Notes under the pieces: model-generated
Seen by the model: only the letters and a program-made list of their open reading frames with translations
Databases searched by the model: none
What the model was told of the DNA's origin: nothing
Program-made: the position numbers and the translations under genes
Assembly (NCBI GenBank): GCA_965601475.1
Contig: OZ271832.1
Location: forward strand, 3,162,001-3,226,000
From: JAWPMT01 sp965601475
Lineage (GTDB): Bacteria > Bacteroidota > Bacteroidia > Cytophagales > Cyclobacteriaceae
Length of the DNA stretch: 64,000 nt
Direction: 5' to 3'
Part shown: positions 32,187-40,780 of the stretch, one piece after another
How the letters are laid out: each line of letters starts with the position of its first letter
How positions within the stretch are numbered: position 1 is the stretch's first letter

Positions 32187-34241
32187 ATGAACACAAGAAA
32201 CACAAAACGCTTACTGGCTCTATTCTTGGCCATTACGACACTCTTTTCATGCGTCGATCAGACGGTAACGGAGATAGAAGCCGATCCGGAGTTGAATTCG
32301 ACAGAGGCCCTTTCCTTCACCAACTTTCAAACCTATGAAGTGAATGTGTCTTTGCACGACGCCACCAACCATCCGGTAGATGGTGTTCTGGTGAAGTTCT
32401 ATGACCCTTATATGTTGGAAGAGGGCCGTGAGCTGATCAAGGGTCTGACGGATCAATATGGCCGTTTTTCCGTGGATGTGAATCTGGGCAATCATATTGA
32501 TGCACTGGTGATGGTCACGCGATACATCGGTATACTGGACTACGTGGTGATACCGGTGACGGACCTGGATAATGTCTACATCGCTGGCATGGACTCGGAC
32601 TTTGAATCCATGGAGGAGATCCCTGGACAAAGCAACGAGGGAGAGGTGGCTGGTCGGACGGGTTCCAAAAAGGACGCCGGTCGTGTCTTGCATGCTCCGA
32701 TCACCTACATGGGGGACTACAATTGGTCTGGAGTGCCTGGGTACAAAGAAGCTGAGCGAGATGTTGTCTCAGCAGAATTGCTATCCTTCATCAATGCTTC
32801 TTTGCCGGAAGGTGACCCTGTGCCTGAGGCGCATCCAAGATACCTTGCCGAGGATGCTGAGACTAACCTCGTAGTAGAGTCCACAGCGGATGTGTGGATG
32901 ACTTTCGTACACGAAGGCGCCGGCTACCGCAATGTACTGGCATACTATACGTACCCCACTGATTCCCCACCTTCAGGTCCCGATGACCTGGAGTCTTTGA
33001 ACATCGTATTTCCCAATGCCTCCTTTAGGGGTTCCGGTGGTGGTCTTGTCACTGGTGACAAAGTCTACCTGGGAAGATTTGAAGCGGGTACCTCCGTGGG
33101 CTTTGCACTGATGGCCAATGGCTGGAATGGGCGGAATTCTACCTATGGCAATCATGTCGTCTACTCCAATAACGCCCTCAACCCTGAGGGGACGGTGGAG
33201 AAGCGCTACCACTCAGTCTTGCTGTGGGACGACCAAAACGAGCTTTTTCTTGTAGGTTTTGAAGATCTGAATCGGGATAGCGGAAGTGATGATGACTTCA
33301 ATGATGCCGTTTTCTACCTCACGGCCAATCCGGTGGAAGCCATTAACAAAGTCAATGTGAATCCCATTGATAAGCCCCTGGACTCCGATGGTGATGGCGT
33401 CAACGATCCCTATGATGAATACCCGGATGATCGGCGATATGCCTATAGGTATTCCTATCCGGGAGAAAACAGCTATGGCACCTTCGCCTTCGAGGACCAA
33501 TGGCCTGCCAAAGGGGATTATGACTTCAATGACCTTGTGGCGGACTACAACTATCGGCAATTGGTCAATGCTGGCAATGAGATGATAAAGATTGAAGCGG
33601 AATTTGTCATCAAAGCCGTGGGTGCGGGTTTCAAAAATGGGTTGGGTATTCAATTGGATGTGAACCCCTCTCAGGTTTCACAAGTGAGCGGAAATAGCTT
33701 GACTACAGGCCTGTTTAACCTCAATGCCAATGGTACCGAGGCGGGTCAGTCACAAGCTGTGATACCGATTACGGACGATGCGCACCACGGCTTCGATGGG
33801 CGTGGTTTTGTCAATACCGACCCGGCACAACCCTATCAAACGCCAGATACCATCGTTGTGAGCATTGACTTTGCCAATGGTATGGAATTGAATGGTGCTG
33901 GCATTGCACCCTTTAACCCTTTCCTGGTCATCAACCAGACTAGAGGCAGGGAAGTGCACATTTCCGGATATGCGCCTACGGATCTCGTGGATGCGAGCTA
34001 TTTCGGCAATGGCAACGACAACACGGACCTGCGAGAAAGGAGATATTACAAGACAAAGAGCAGTTTGCCCTGGGGGATGAACTTACCGGTGAGTTTTGAC
34101 TATCCGCAGGAAAAAAGAGACATCAGAAATGCATTTAAGCACTTTGATCAATGGGCTGAAAGTGGAGGGTATTCCTACATGGATTGGTACATGGACAGGG
34201 TGGGCTACAGGGAAGTCGATCACCTGTATCAGAAGAATTGA
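32187..34241 (+). CDS. LruC-domain lipoprotein
   Basis: This is a secreted lipoprotein of about 684 residues (MNTRNTKRLLALFLAITTLFSCVD). A carboxypeptidase-regulatory-like Ig domain (about 40-130: YEVNVSLHDATNHPVDGVLVKFYDP, GQYGRFSVDV-like) is followed by a DUF4114-like part with VGFEDLNRDSGSDDDFNDAVFYLTANP. Next comes an Asp-rich, calcium-type repeat (DSDGDGVNDPYDEYPDD) and the C-terminal LruC domain with WPAKGDYDFNDLVADYNY. These proteins are surface-exposed in Bacteroidota and Leptospira. It follows the sugar transferase by 10 bp, so it is co-expressed with EPS initiation and may bind or anchor the polymer. An upstream ATG at 32169 is also possible. Confidence 0.88.
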   Translation: MNTRNTKRLLALFLAITTLFSCVDQTVTEIEADPELNSTEALSFTNFQTYEVNVSLHDATNHPVDGVLVKFYDPYMLEEGRELIKGLTDQYGRFSVDVNLGNHIDALVMVTRYIGILDYVVIPVTDLDNVYIAGMDSDFESMEEIPGQSNEGEVAGRTGSKKDAGRVLHAPITYMGDYNWSGVPGYKEAERDVVSAELLSFINASLPEGDPVPEAHPRYLAEDAETNLVVESTADVWMTFVHEGAGYRNVLAYYTYPTDSPPSGPDDLESLNIVFPNASFRGSGGGLVTGDKVYLGRFEAGTSVGFALMANGWNGRNSTYGNHVVYSNNALNPEGTVEKRYHSVLLWDDQNELFLVGFEDLNRDSGSDDDFNDAVFYLTANPVEAINKVNVNPIDKPLDSDGDGVNDPYDEYPDDRRYAYRYSYPGENSYGTFAFEDQWPAKGDYDFNDLVADYNYRQLVNAGNEMIKIEAEFVIKAVGAGFKNGLGIQLDVNPSQVSQVSGNSLTTGLFNLNANGTEAGQSQAVIPITDDAHHGFDGRGFVNTDPAQPYQTPDTIVVSIDFANGMELNGAGIAPFNPFLVINQTRGREVHISGYAPTDLVDASYFGNGNDNTDLRERRYYKTKSSLPWGMNLPVSFDYPQEKRDIRNAFKHFDQWAESGGYSYMDWYMDRVGYREVDHLYQKN

Positions 34242-34266
34242 GTTGGTGTTGTTTGGTGGTTTTTTA

Positions 34267-34293
34267 CCCGGCCTCTGTTGAGGTCGGGTTTTT
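34267..34293 (+). terminator. Intrinsic terminator of the receiver/sugar-transferase/LruC operon
   Basis: CCCGGCCTC (34267-34275) pairs with GAGGTCGGG (34280-34288) through a 9-bp stem with one G-T pair and a 4-nt loop, followed by five T. It lies 26 bp after the LruC gene stop. Confidence 0.88.
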
Positions 34294-34321
34294 CTTTGTT
34301 GGGTTGACTCGACAGGTTGGC

Positions 34322-34723
34322 CTAGCCTTCGTTCATTCGCACTATGAAATCATCCTCGTCGACCGGAATGCACTCGAATTCGACACTCACGAGGTCCTCG
34401 TAGTCAGCCGCAGTGTCCCGCATGTCGTCATCGTCTTCCTCAATGTACCAAATCACCTTCGACTTCGTACCTGTTATGGAGAGTCCCTCCGTGGCCTTGA
34501 TGAGATCAAAAAGGCATTTGGCGGAGCTGGTATTGAAGTACTCCATGAAAAGGATGAGTGTGAATTGATCACTGCCTTCCAGGTCACGAATTTGTTCGAC
34601 AATGGGTGTATAAAAGTGCGTGGCACGCTCAGGTCCCGATTTACCACGGATTTCAATCAGACCATATTGGGGATCTATTTTGACAAAAGGTGTGGTCGTT
34701 GTGGCTTCAATAATCCTGAGCAT
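34322..34723 (-). CDS. SiaC-family (DUF1987) regulatory phosphoprotein
   Basis: This 133-residue protein begins MLRIIEATTTTPFVKIDPQYGLIEIRGKSGPERATHFY and contains LEGSDQFTLILFMEYFNTSSAKCLFDLI, the diagnostic pattern of the SiaC/DUF1987 family. In Pseudomonas, SiaC is phosphorylated by SiaB, dephosphorylated by SiaA, and controls the diguanylate cyclase SiaD. I see no SiaA, SiaB or GGDEF gene here. The conserved TSS region is the likely phosphorylation site. The C-terminus is very acidic (IEEDDDDMRD). I use the ATG at 34723; upstream sequence in frame is not family-like. Its position beside the EPS region suggests a role in aggregation or biofilm control. Confidence 0.85.
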   Translation of the reverse strand: MLRIIEATTTTPFVKIDPQYGLIEIRGKSGPERATHFYTPIVEQIRDLEGSDQFTLILFMEYFNTSSAKCLFDLIKATEGLSITGTKSKVIWYIEEDDDDMRDTAADYEDLVSVEFECIPVDEDDFIVRMNEG

Positions 34724-35100
34724 CGTATAAGTGAGACAAAATTGTTGATAGAAACCAACCAAGAGCATTTCGATTTCACACAAAAACTCTTGCATTTCCA
34801 TGGCGGCAGAACGTCTTGCCCCCAATACTGGATGTTATCCAAATTATCCAGAGACAAAAAGCGTATTTCTAGTATCAGGGAGAATGTGATAGCAGTGGCA
34901 ACGCCGGGCCGGGTTAGCTCTCAGCAAGCATATCATCAACTGTGTAAACGTGGGATGGTATATAATGACTTAAGTTGTTGGTGATTTATATTATTGTATT
35001 TTATTCCGTGATATGAGAAAAAAAGAAATAATATTTTATCATGGAATCATTATGGCAAATGAACTTTCTTTAGTCTGGAAAGACCAAAATTCAACAAGTT
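34724..35100. other. Intergenic region between SiaC and the SpoIIAA-like gene
   Basis: This is a divergent promoter region of 377 bp, strongly AT-rich between about 34975 and 35060. Open frames here are not protein-like. I found no perfect TAnnTTTG on either strand and no hairpin worth naming. Confidence 0.4.
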
Positions 35101-35499
35101 ATGACACCGACAACAGACAAGAAGAAGTTCATCCATGCGGTGATCGATGGTAACATCGGTTACTTCAAGTTTTATGAGGAAGCCAGGCAAGAAGATTATG
35201 AGGCGGCATTTGAAGATTATATGCGAATTGTAGGGCAGCCTGCTACCACCAAGTTGGTCGTGGCGGTGGAAGCCAAGAATGAGTGGAATCCCATCATCGA
35301 GAACCTGTGGATCAAAACAGGGGAAATGGCCGAGCAATTTGGGATCAGGAAATGGGGGGTTGTCACGCCCGATTCAGCCATCCGAAAAATGACCCTAAGC
35401 CGGGTAGTCAAGAGGAAAGGGTTCAACAACAATCCCAAGTACCAATTCCTCCTGAGTGGAGACGAATCCGAAGTCCTTGACTGGATTAAGAAAGATTGA
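35101..35499 (+). CDS. SpoIIAA/STAS-like small protein
   Basis: This 132-residue soluble protein has the alternating pattern IHAVIDGNIGYFKFYEEARQEDYEAAFEDYMRIV, TTKLVVAVEAKNEWNPIIENLWIKTGEMAEQFGIRKWGVVTPDSAIRKMTLSRVVKRK, which matches the SpoIIAA-like (STAS-related) small proteins common in Bacteroidota. The assignment is from overall pattern only. It is divergent from the SiaC-family gene. In partner-switch systems a STAS protein is the natural companion of a SiaC- or SpoIIAB-type module, so a shared pathway is possible but not shown. Confidence 0.6.
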   Translation: MTPTTDKKKFIHAVIDGNIGYFKFYEEARQEDYEAAFEDYMRIVGQPATTKLVVAVEAKNEWNPIIENLWIKTGEMAEQFGIRKWGVVTPDSAIRKMTLSRVVKRKGFNNNPKYQFLLSGDESEVLDWIKKD

Positions 35500-35597
35500 A
35501 AGCTAAATCCAGAATTCGCGGTAAACTAGCTATCGGAAGCCTGCATCCTCCGGATTCCGGCTTCCATCATTTTGGGGTAGTCGATGACTTTCCCGAT

Positions 35598-36266
35598 TCA
35601 AGATCCCAGGTAGTCCTCAAGAAATGACAGTGTGTCTACAATGCCATGTGCCAGGATCAGCGGCCACAGGCTTCTACCAAGTCGTAGATAGAGAATACCC
35701 ATGACGACGCCCACCATAAATATGGTGACGCCGCCTGCTATTCCGCGGTTGTAAAAATGCACCAACCCAAATAAGAAGGCCTGAGCGCAGACCGCCATGG
35801 CAGTGGCCCACTTCGTTTTTCTCAACAGCCGTTCAAACTGCCCCAGCAAAAACCCTCGGAAGATCATTTCCTCCATGAATCCGCCAACTGCCCAACCGAT
35901 GGCGGTCCACAGGAGGAACATTGGCAGATTGCCTTCCATTCCCTCAAATCGACTTTGAACATGCGGTTGCACCTCAACAAGCAAGGTCATAAGCTTCTTA
36001 GTCCCGGCTCCGGCAATGACTGTAAGCAGGAATACCAGGGGCACCTGCCACAACAATTTGACCCATTTACCCTGGAATACAAATCCGTAGTCTTTCCAAC
36101 TTTCACCTTGTTGGCGTATCAACACGGTGCATAATACCGTGAGGCAGGTGGCCGTAACCGGACCTGAATAGTCAGGAAAAAATTGATAGGAAATTGCGTT
36201 AACAGCGATGCCCGAGGCAAGGACTGCGATCAGGTTGGAAAAGTTGGTCTTTTGGCTTGTGGTCAT
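35598..36266 (-). CDS. CPBP-family intramembrane glutamic protease
   Basis: This 222-residue membrane protein has about six helices and the three Abi/CPBP motifs: EEMIFRG (Glu132, Glu133, Arg137), the FGLVHFY His motif, and HGIVDT near the C-terminus. The family includes Rce1-like prenyl-protein proteases and bacteriocin-immunity proteins. The substrate is unknown. Its start overlaps the stop of the upstream MarR gene (ATGA), so the pair is an operon under MarR control. Confidence 0.9.
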   Translation of the reverse strand: MTTSQKTNFSNLIAVLASGIAVNAISYQFFPDYSGPVTATCLTVLCTVLIRQQGESWKDYGFVFQGKWVKLLWQVPLVFLLTVIAGAGTKKLMTLLVEVQPHVQSRFEGMEGNLPMFLLWTAIGWAVGGFMEEMIFRGFLLGQFERLLRKTKWATAMAVCAQAFLFGLVHFYNRGIAGGVTIFMVGVVMGILYLRLGRSLWPLILAHGIVDTLSFLEDYLGS

Positions 36267-36763
36267 GATTCAGTTGTGATGCGTTGGTGTAATGGATTTC
36301 GAAGTAGGGCCTTCCTTGCTTTGATGAGCAAGTCATAAAGGTCTGCCCCCAATTCCTCGAAGAGGTCAGCATAAGCATTTTCGGCCTGCTTTGTCACTGT
36401 CTCTAGCTGCTCTGTGAGTTTCTTTCCTTTCGCAGTCAAATGAAACAGCTGTTTTCTCTTGTCTTTGGGGTCTGGTTTGGTATTGATGAGCTTCAGTTCC
36501 TTGAGTAGCTGTACCCGGTGAGCCATTAACTGGTGGGTCATATTCAATGCGGTACCCAGCTCGGTTACACTCATGGGTCCGTTCATCTTCAAAATCATCA
36601 GACTGGAGGCCACCCGAGAGGGCACCTCTACCTCCATCTGGCTGAGCATCTCACTACCCTGGACGTCAATAACAGTCAGCAGCTGGTACAATTGAAGTCC
36701 CAGGAAGGATGATCCCAGGGCATCTACCTGTTCGAAAGGAGCGGGTCGCTTTGTTGGTTTCAT
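36263..36763 (-). CDS. MarR-family transcriptional regulator
   Basis: This 166-residue winged-helix protein has the core MILKMNGPMSVTELGTALNMTHQLMAHRVQLLKELKLINTKPDPKDKRKQLFHLTAKGKKL, in which the wing DPKDKRKQ is typical of MarR. An N-terminal helical region and a C-terminal helix would form the dimer interface. I prefer the ATG at 36763. Possible upstream ATGs at 36793 and 36832 would put the operator inside the coding sequence. The large palindrome at 36766-36793 directly abuts this start, so tight autoregulation is likely. It is co-transcribed with the CPBP protease. Confidence 0.9.
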   Translation of the reverse strand: MKPTKRPAPFEQVDALGSSFLGLQLYQLLTVIDVQGSEMLSQMEVEVPSRVASSLMILKMNGPMSVTELGTALNMTHQLMAHRVQLLKELKLINTKPDPKDKRKQLFHLTAKGKKLTEQLETVTKQAENAYADLFEELGADLYDLLIKARKALLRNPLHQRITTES

Positions 36764-36765
36764 AT

Positions 36766-36793
36766 ATGCAAATATATGCGCAAATATTTGCAT
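36766..36793 (-). promoter_or_regulatory. MarR operator overlapping the promoter
   Basis: These 28 bp are an inverted repeat with only one mismatched pair of positions. They contain a perfect 12-bp palindrome GCAAATATTTGC (36780-36791) and the related half ATGCAAATATATGC on the other side. On the minus strand TATATTTG (36776-36769) inside it is a perfect TAnnTTTG, so the repressor would cover the -7 element and the start codon. Confidence 0.75.
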
Positions 36794-36927
36794 AATTATT
36801 CTTTGAGGCAATTTTAGCTTCTTTGGGCGCAAAACCGGCCTCTGAAGGTGCTATTGAGACTCAAAAGAGCTAGCTTTAGTAGGTAGTAAGTCCGAACTTT
36901 ACCAAGAACGATCTTAAACGCAGGACC

Positions 36928-37404
36928 ATGGGAAGATTGCTTATTGCTTTGGTATTGACCTTGAACATCTCCTATTTGCATGCGCAGGGTAAGGTCCTGA
37001 CGGATCCGCAGGCCTATTTCACCGCCATAATCGTTAGTGACATGGAGACCTCATTGCCCTGGTATGTGCGAGCCTTTGAATTCGATGTTTTGAACCAGGT
37101 GGACCTGCCACAACGAGGGATCAAACAGGCGAATCTAAAGAGGGGAGAGATTCAGATAGAACTGATCGAGTTGAAAGGCTCCTTGTCAACGGAAAGCCTG
37201 CTGGCGGACCAACCCGCGAAAACCAAGATGCAGGGTTTTTTCAAGTTTGGTATGTTGATCTCTGACTTTGAGGAATGGATCAATCATTTGGAGGGAGCGC
37301 AAGTGACATTTAATGGTGACATTGTCAAAGATCCCCTATCTGGCAAGAGGACGGTGCTAATTCTGGATCCTGATGGCAACAGAATTCAATTGTTTGAGCA
37401 ATAA
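36928..37404 (+). CDS. Exported VOC (glyoxalase-like) protein
   Basis: This 158-residue protein has a cleavable signal peptide (MGRLLIALVLTLNISYLHAQ) followed by one complete VOC module: YFTAIIVSDMETSLPWYVRAFEFDV, then QIELIELKG, FKFGMLISDFEEWINHL and ILDPDGNRIQLFEQ. The closing DPDGNRIQLFE is the hallmark Glu-containing strand. Periplasmic export is unusual for this superfamily, which otherwise covers glyoxalases and antibiotic-binding proteins. It is divergent from the MarR/CPBP operon, with a possible one-mismatch -7 TAGCTTTA at 36871. The substrate is unknown. Confidence 0.85.
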   Translation: MGRLLIALVLTLNISYLHAQGKVLTDPQAYFTAIIVSDMETSLPWYVRAFEFDVLNQVDLPQRGIKQANLKRGEIQIELIELKGSLSTESLLADQPAKTKMQGFFKFGMLISDFEEWINHLEGAQVTFNGDIVKDPLSGKRTVLILDPDGNRIQLFEQ

Positions 37405-37456
37405 CCCAAGTTTTACATTCAGGTAAGACTTGGATCAGTATATAAATTTTTGACCT

Positions 37457-37792
37457 ATGCTAGACAACATTATCATGAACGTCGTCAAAACGGCCGAGAA
37501 CGGGGTCGTAGATGCCGATACAATTTTCCGGTTTCATCAAGAAGGAAATACAATCACCGCGGAATATTCTGGAGGCAAAATTAAAGCTGGTTTTCTCGTG
37601 GGTGCGTTCACAGCCTCTGTGTTAGATTTCACCTATTGCCAGCAAAGGGTTAGCGGAGAGTTGGATCATGGCAAGTCCAGGTGTCTGCTGTCGGTGGATG
37701 AGGCCCGGGGCAAGCTACGGTTGGAGGAGCAGTTTGAAATGGACACAGAAGGTGGCAGAGCAGCGGGGACGAATGTCTTTTTGGAGATGTAA
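37457..37792 (+). CDS. Small conserved protein often auto-labelled N-acetylglutamate synthase
   Basis: This 111-residue protein has the pattern DTIFRFHQEGNTITAEYSGGKIKAGFLVGAF to GKLRLEEQFEMDTEGGRAAGTNVFLEM, which I recognise from a small family in Bacteroidota and Firmicutes that databases frequently name N-acetylglutamate synthase. No acetyltransferase (GNAT) acetyl-CoA loop is visible, so that name is doubtful. The strand-rich sequence with Y/F-x-Q-x-E patterns suggests a beta-barrel or lipocalin-like small domain. It follows the VOC gene by 52 bp. Confidence 0.7.
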   Translation: MLDNIIMNVVKTAENGVVDADTIFRFHQEGNTITAEYSGGKIKAGFLVGAFTASVLDFTYCQQRVSGELDHGKSRCLLSVDEARGKLRLEEQFEMDTEGGRAAGTNVFLEM

Positions 37793-37797
37793 GGGAC

Positions 37798-39051
37798 TCA
37801 GAAATATTGTCCAACTCCGATCACGAAGCCATTTTGTAAGGGCGTCTGCACATCAATGGCATAGTCAACCCTAAAAACAGCATTGAAGAATTGCTTGTGA
37901 ATGAAACGTAGCCCACCCCCTGCGTACCATTCGAAATTTTTGGACTTCCTGATGTCTGAAAGACTACCTCCCGGGGCCCTCCATGTGCCAAAATCTGTGA
38001 AGCCCACTCCTTGAATGGCAACCTGTCCTCGGTCGTAAATCGTGTGGCGGTACTCCTGATTCAGGATGATCATTGCGGTACCTCGATCTACCCTGTTGCC
38101 CACTCCTCGTATGTTGAGGTAGCTGTCCAGGACAAATGGTGCAAATGCCCCGACATCGTTTGAAGAAATCCCAATACGTAACCTGGAAGCGATATTGCCC
38201 CTGGGGCCGGAGCGCCAGAAGTACTTCAACTCATCAAAGATGATGTAGAAATCAGGGTCTCCATCGTAGGAATAGACAGCTTCGATATTGAGTTGATTGC
38301 GCCAATCGGACAAATAATAGAAATGGTAGTTCAGACGATCTGTGGTGAGTATGGTCTTCATCAGTTGCTTGGAAGTGTTGGCCTGTTGCGGGGCCTCCGC
38401 AATGAAATTGTTGTCTATGCGGTTATAGTCCTCCGTAAAGAATGCCGTGCTCAACTCCAACCGCGTGCGATAGTTGAAATGGTAGAGCCCACCAATCCCA
38501 AAATTGTTGTTGACATATTCGTATGATCCCGTTCCTGTCGGGAAGAACAGGGGTTCTACAGTGCTCCACCTCACCAGGTTCAGTATCAGACCCCATTTAC
38601 TTTTTTGTATGCGGTCCAGCAGCAGGTGTATGGAAACAGAACTCCGATCGTAGTATTGGTAGAAAGCTGATAGCTGATGTCCCCGTCCTGCCAGGTTGGC
38701 CTCTGACGCCCCTACCTGAAACCAAAAGTTGTCCCTGACGCCGCCAAAGTTGAATATGGGCAGTAGCGTATGTATTTCCTGACAGTTATGGACTACGAGG
38801 ACATCCGGGCCATCCGCTAGAATGGTCGTCTCTACATTGGCAAACATGCTCAGGTTGGCTAACCGTTGCCGGTCTGCTTCTACCGCTGCGGAGTCAAATA
38901 TTGTCCCGGGGAGACTCCTTACGAACTGGTAAAGGTGTGTTTGCCGCGTCTTTTCAAGACCGTCAAACCGAACGTCGGATATCCTTGGTTGTCCCCATCC
39001 TTGAATGGCCAATCCTGCCAGGCAAAAGCATCCCAGTAGCCGAAGGTACAT
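37798..39051 (-). CDS. BamA/TamA-like outer-membrane protein with one POTRA domain
   Basis: This 417-residue outer-membrane protein has a signal peptide (MYLRLLGCFCLAGLAIQGWGQ), one POTRA domain (about 22-95: RISDVRFDGLEKTRQTHLYQFVRSLPGTIFDSAAVEADRQRLANLSMFANVETTI) and a beta-barrel (about 110-417). The barrel has alternating aromatic strands and the terminal strand FVIGVGQYF. This is the Omp85 layout, but shorter than BamA. It may insert or secrete a partner such as the barrel protein encoded just upstream (10 bp gap). No partner of the two-partner type is obvious. Confidence 0.82.
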   Translation of the reverse strand: MYLRLLGCFCLAGLAIQGWGQPRISDVRFDGLEKTRQTHLYQFVRSLPGTIFDSAAVEADRQRLANLSMFANVETTILADGPDVLVVHNCQEIHTLLPIFNFGGVRDNFWFQVGASEANLAGRGHQLSAFYQYYDRSSVSIHLLLDRIQKSKWGLILNLVRWSTVEPLFFPTGTGSYEYVNNNFGIGGLYHFNYRTRLELSTAFFTEDYNRIDNNFIAEAPQQANTSKQLMKTILTTDRLNYHFYYLSDWRNQLNIEAVYSYDGDPDFYIIFDELKYFWRSGPRGNIASRLRIGISSNDVGAFAPFVLDSYLNIRGVGNRVDRGTAMIILNQEYRHTIYDRGQVAIQGVGFTDFGTWRAPGGSLSDIRKSKNFEWYAGGGLRFIHKQFFNAVFRVDYAIDVQTPLQNGFVIGVGQYF

Positions 39052-39061
39052 GGGGACGCTG

Positions 39062-39928
39062 TTATTGGTTTACCAGCCGTACTCCCAGATTGAAAGTTTC
39101 TCCGGCACCCTCGAAGGCGCTACCCAGCCAGAAGTTGGTATAAAGAAACTCAAGTTCGATCTTGTTGGGGATCAACTGGTACTTCGTCCCCAGTCCGGAT
39201 TGGACAAAATAGCTTTCGAATGCAGCGGCTTCCTGGAGGTTGGCATCGTAGTGTGTAGGAAAGAACTCGGTCATAGCATAAACGGTCCACTTACTATTGG
39301 GAAAATAGTTGGCGAATACACTGGTCTGCGTTTGTAGGAAGTTGTTTTCCCGGAACGAATCATCAACGACATTGTACCAGAAGGATTGCTGGAAGAACAG
39401 TTGCCACTTGGTGTTGAGCGGTTTGTCATAGAAAAATTGTGTAAGCCAAAGCGACCGGTCATTGGCAAAGAAGAAGAAAGGGTTTTCGGCTTCCGGTAGT
39501 CGGTTTTCGAAGTCGTTGCCTGCTTTGAAGAAATAGCCCGTCTGGATGGATAGCCTGCTAAGGGATTTAAAGGGCGCAATTTTTATTTTCGGGCCTATCA
39601 GCGATACTCCAGTTTGGCTCTCCCGATCACCATTGAATGGAAGGGAGGTATGATTCACCCAAACATCGAAGCCAACGTTGATCTGGCCGTTTAGCCCGTA
39701 GAGAAACTGATTGATGGAGGTGAAGAAGAATTGGTTATCTGAGGTCCTGTTCTTTTCCAGTCCACCGTTCTCATCAAAGGATCGGCGTTGCTTGTAGAGG
39801 TTCTGAAAGGATTTGAAGTCCCATTGCCCGTCTGTGAAAAGGATAGAGGGCGTGTAGTTCTGAAGATTCTGTGCGTCGGCGCTTGCTACCAGCAGCGCAG
39901 CGACTATCAAGAGTAGGTTCTTTCTCAT
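39062..39928 (-). CDS. Predicted outer-membrane beta-barrel protein
   Basis: This 288-residue protein has a signal peptide (MRKNLLLIVAALLVASADAQ) and a series of amphipathic strands rich in aromatic residues (GLNGQINVGFDVWVN, RLSIQTGYFFKAG, WQLFFQQSFWYNV, WTVYAMTEFFPTH, IELEFLYTNFWLG). The C-terminus FNLGVRLVNQ fits a barrel. I do not recognise a specific family. The ATG at 39928 is chosen to fit the signal peptide. It is likely co-transcribed with the downstream Omp85-like gene. Confidence 0.7.
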   Translation of the reverse strand: MRKNLLLIVAALLVASADAQNLQNYTPSILFTDGQWDFKSFQNLYKQRRSFDENGGLEKNRTSDNQFFFTSINQFLYGLNGQINVGFDVWVNHTSLPFNGDRESQTGVSLIGPKIKIAPFKSLSRLSIQTGYFFKAGNDFENRLPEAENPFFFFANDRSLWLTQFFYDKPLNTKWQLFFQQSFWYNVVDDSFRENNFLQTQTSVFANYFPNSKWTVYAMTEFFPTHYDANLQEAAAFESYFVQSGLGTKYQLIPNKIELEFLYTNFWLGSAFEGAGETFNLGVRLVNQ

Positions 39929-39989
39929 CACGTAATAGCAAACAAGGATCACGTGAATTCGTCCCCTCTTACGTGTCAGGCCCTTGACA

Positions 39990-40670
39990 CTATGCGAGCT
40001 TTTCCATGTCCCGGATCAAAATCCGTCTCCTGTCAAAATTGATAATGTTGTCGTCGCGCAGTTCGTTCAGTACCGTAGTTACCGTCTGTCTGGAAGTCCC
40101 GGTGAGGCTTGCGATGTCTTTGTGAGTGAGGTGATTTTTGATCATCATCTCAAAGCCCACCTTCTGCCCCCGCTCTTCAGCCATTTCCTTGAGGAAATCC
40201 ACGATCCGTGTACGCGCATCCTTGAATACCAGGGACTCGATCTTTCGCTCCATTTTCTTGAGGCGAAAGCCAATGATCTTCAAGATCTTAAAACTGAGCT
40301 CTTGATCCTCTCTCATCAGGCCCTGAAGGTCGTTCACAGACATCGGGCACACCCGGGTGCTTTCATCGAGGGCTACCGCAAAATCCTCCCGTTTGCCTTC
40401 CCCTGTTAGCGCCAGTTCACCAAAAATTTCGCCCTTACCCAAAATGGCTTTGACGATTTCTTTGCCATCTGATGTGTAGGTGCCGATCTTCACGCGGCCA
40501 TTCGAAACCATATAGACAACTTGTGACGGCTGATCCGGGAAATAGATGTACTCATCTCGCTTGAAGACATTGGGCTCATGTTTGTCTTCCATGCCCGGTG
40601 TCTTCGTGGGGCATAGCAATTGGAAGAGGTCTGTATCCTCAAAATACCATATGTTGGTTTTGTCATTCAT
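39990..40670 (-). CDS. Crp/Fnr-family transcriptional regulator
   Basis: This 226-residue regulator has an N-terminal cyclic-nucleotide-type beta roll (about 15-135, with GKGEIFGELALTGEG at the phosphate-binding cassette) and a C-terminal winged helix (about 150-220) with the recognition segment LTHKDIASLTGTSRQTVTTVLNELRDDNII. It lacks the N-terminal cysteine cluster of oxygen-sensing FNR, and the Arg-Ser of a cAMP pocket is not obvious, so the signal is unknown. The divergent plus-strand genes encode HemJ, SCO1 and a cytochrome c, which suggests control of respiration. A possible FNR-geometry site lies at 43245-43258. Confidence 0.9.
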   Translation of the reverse strand: MNDKTNIWYFEDTDLFQLLCPTKTPGMEDKHEPNVFKRDEYIYFPDQPSQVVYMVSNGRVKIGTYTSDGKEIVKAILGKGEIFGELALTGEGKREDFAVALDESTRVCPMSVNDLQGLMREDQELSFKILKIIGFRLKKMERKIESLVFKDARTRIVDFLKEMAEERGQKVGFEMMIKNHLTHKDIASLTGTSRQTVTTVLNELRDDNIINFDRRRILIRDMEKLA

Positions 40671-40780
40671 GGGAGGTGAGATTTATGACTAATTTATTAA
40701 AAAACTACTTCTACCAACACTGGCATTTATTTACCAGTTTTGCATCCAACATAAAAACATTGGCTTGAGTGCCCGTCGGC

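Noticed and set aside
34304..34315. TTGACTCGACAGG, similar to the EPS operator
   Set aside because: It lies downstream of converging genes, outside any promoter, and matches only partly.
34184..34984. A 266-residue plus-strand frame over the SiaC-family gene
   Set aside because: It is antisense to a recognised family protein and runs through the LruC terminator; its protein has no family-like pattern.
40686..40745. ACTGG-N10-CCAGT inverted repeat between the Crp/Fnr and hemJ genes
   Set aside because: Arms are short and the spacing is unlike the Crp/Fnr geometry; no second copy was seen.
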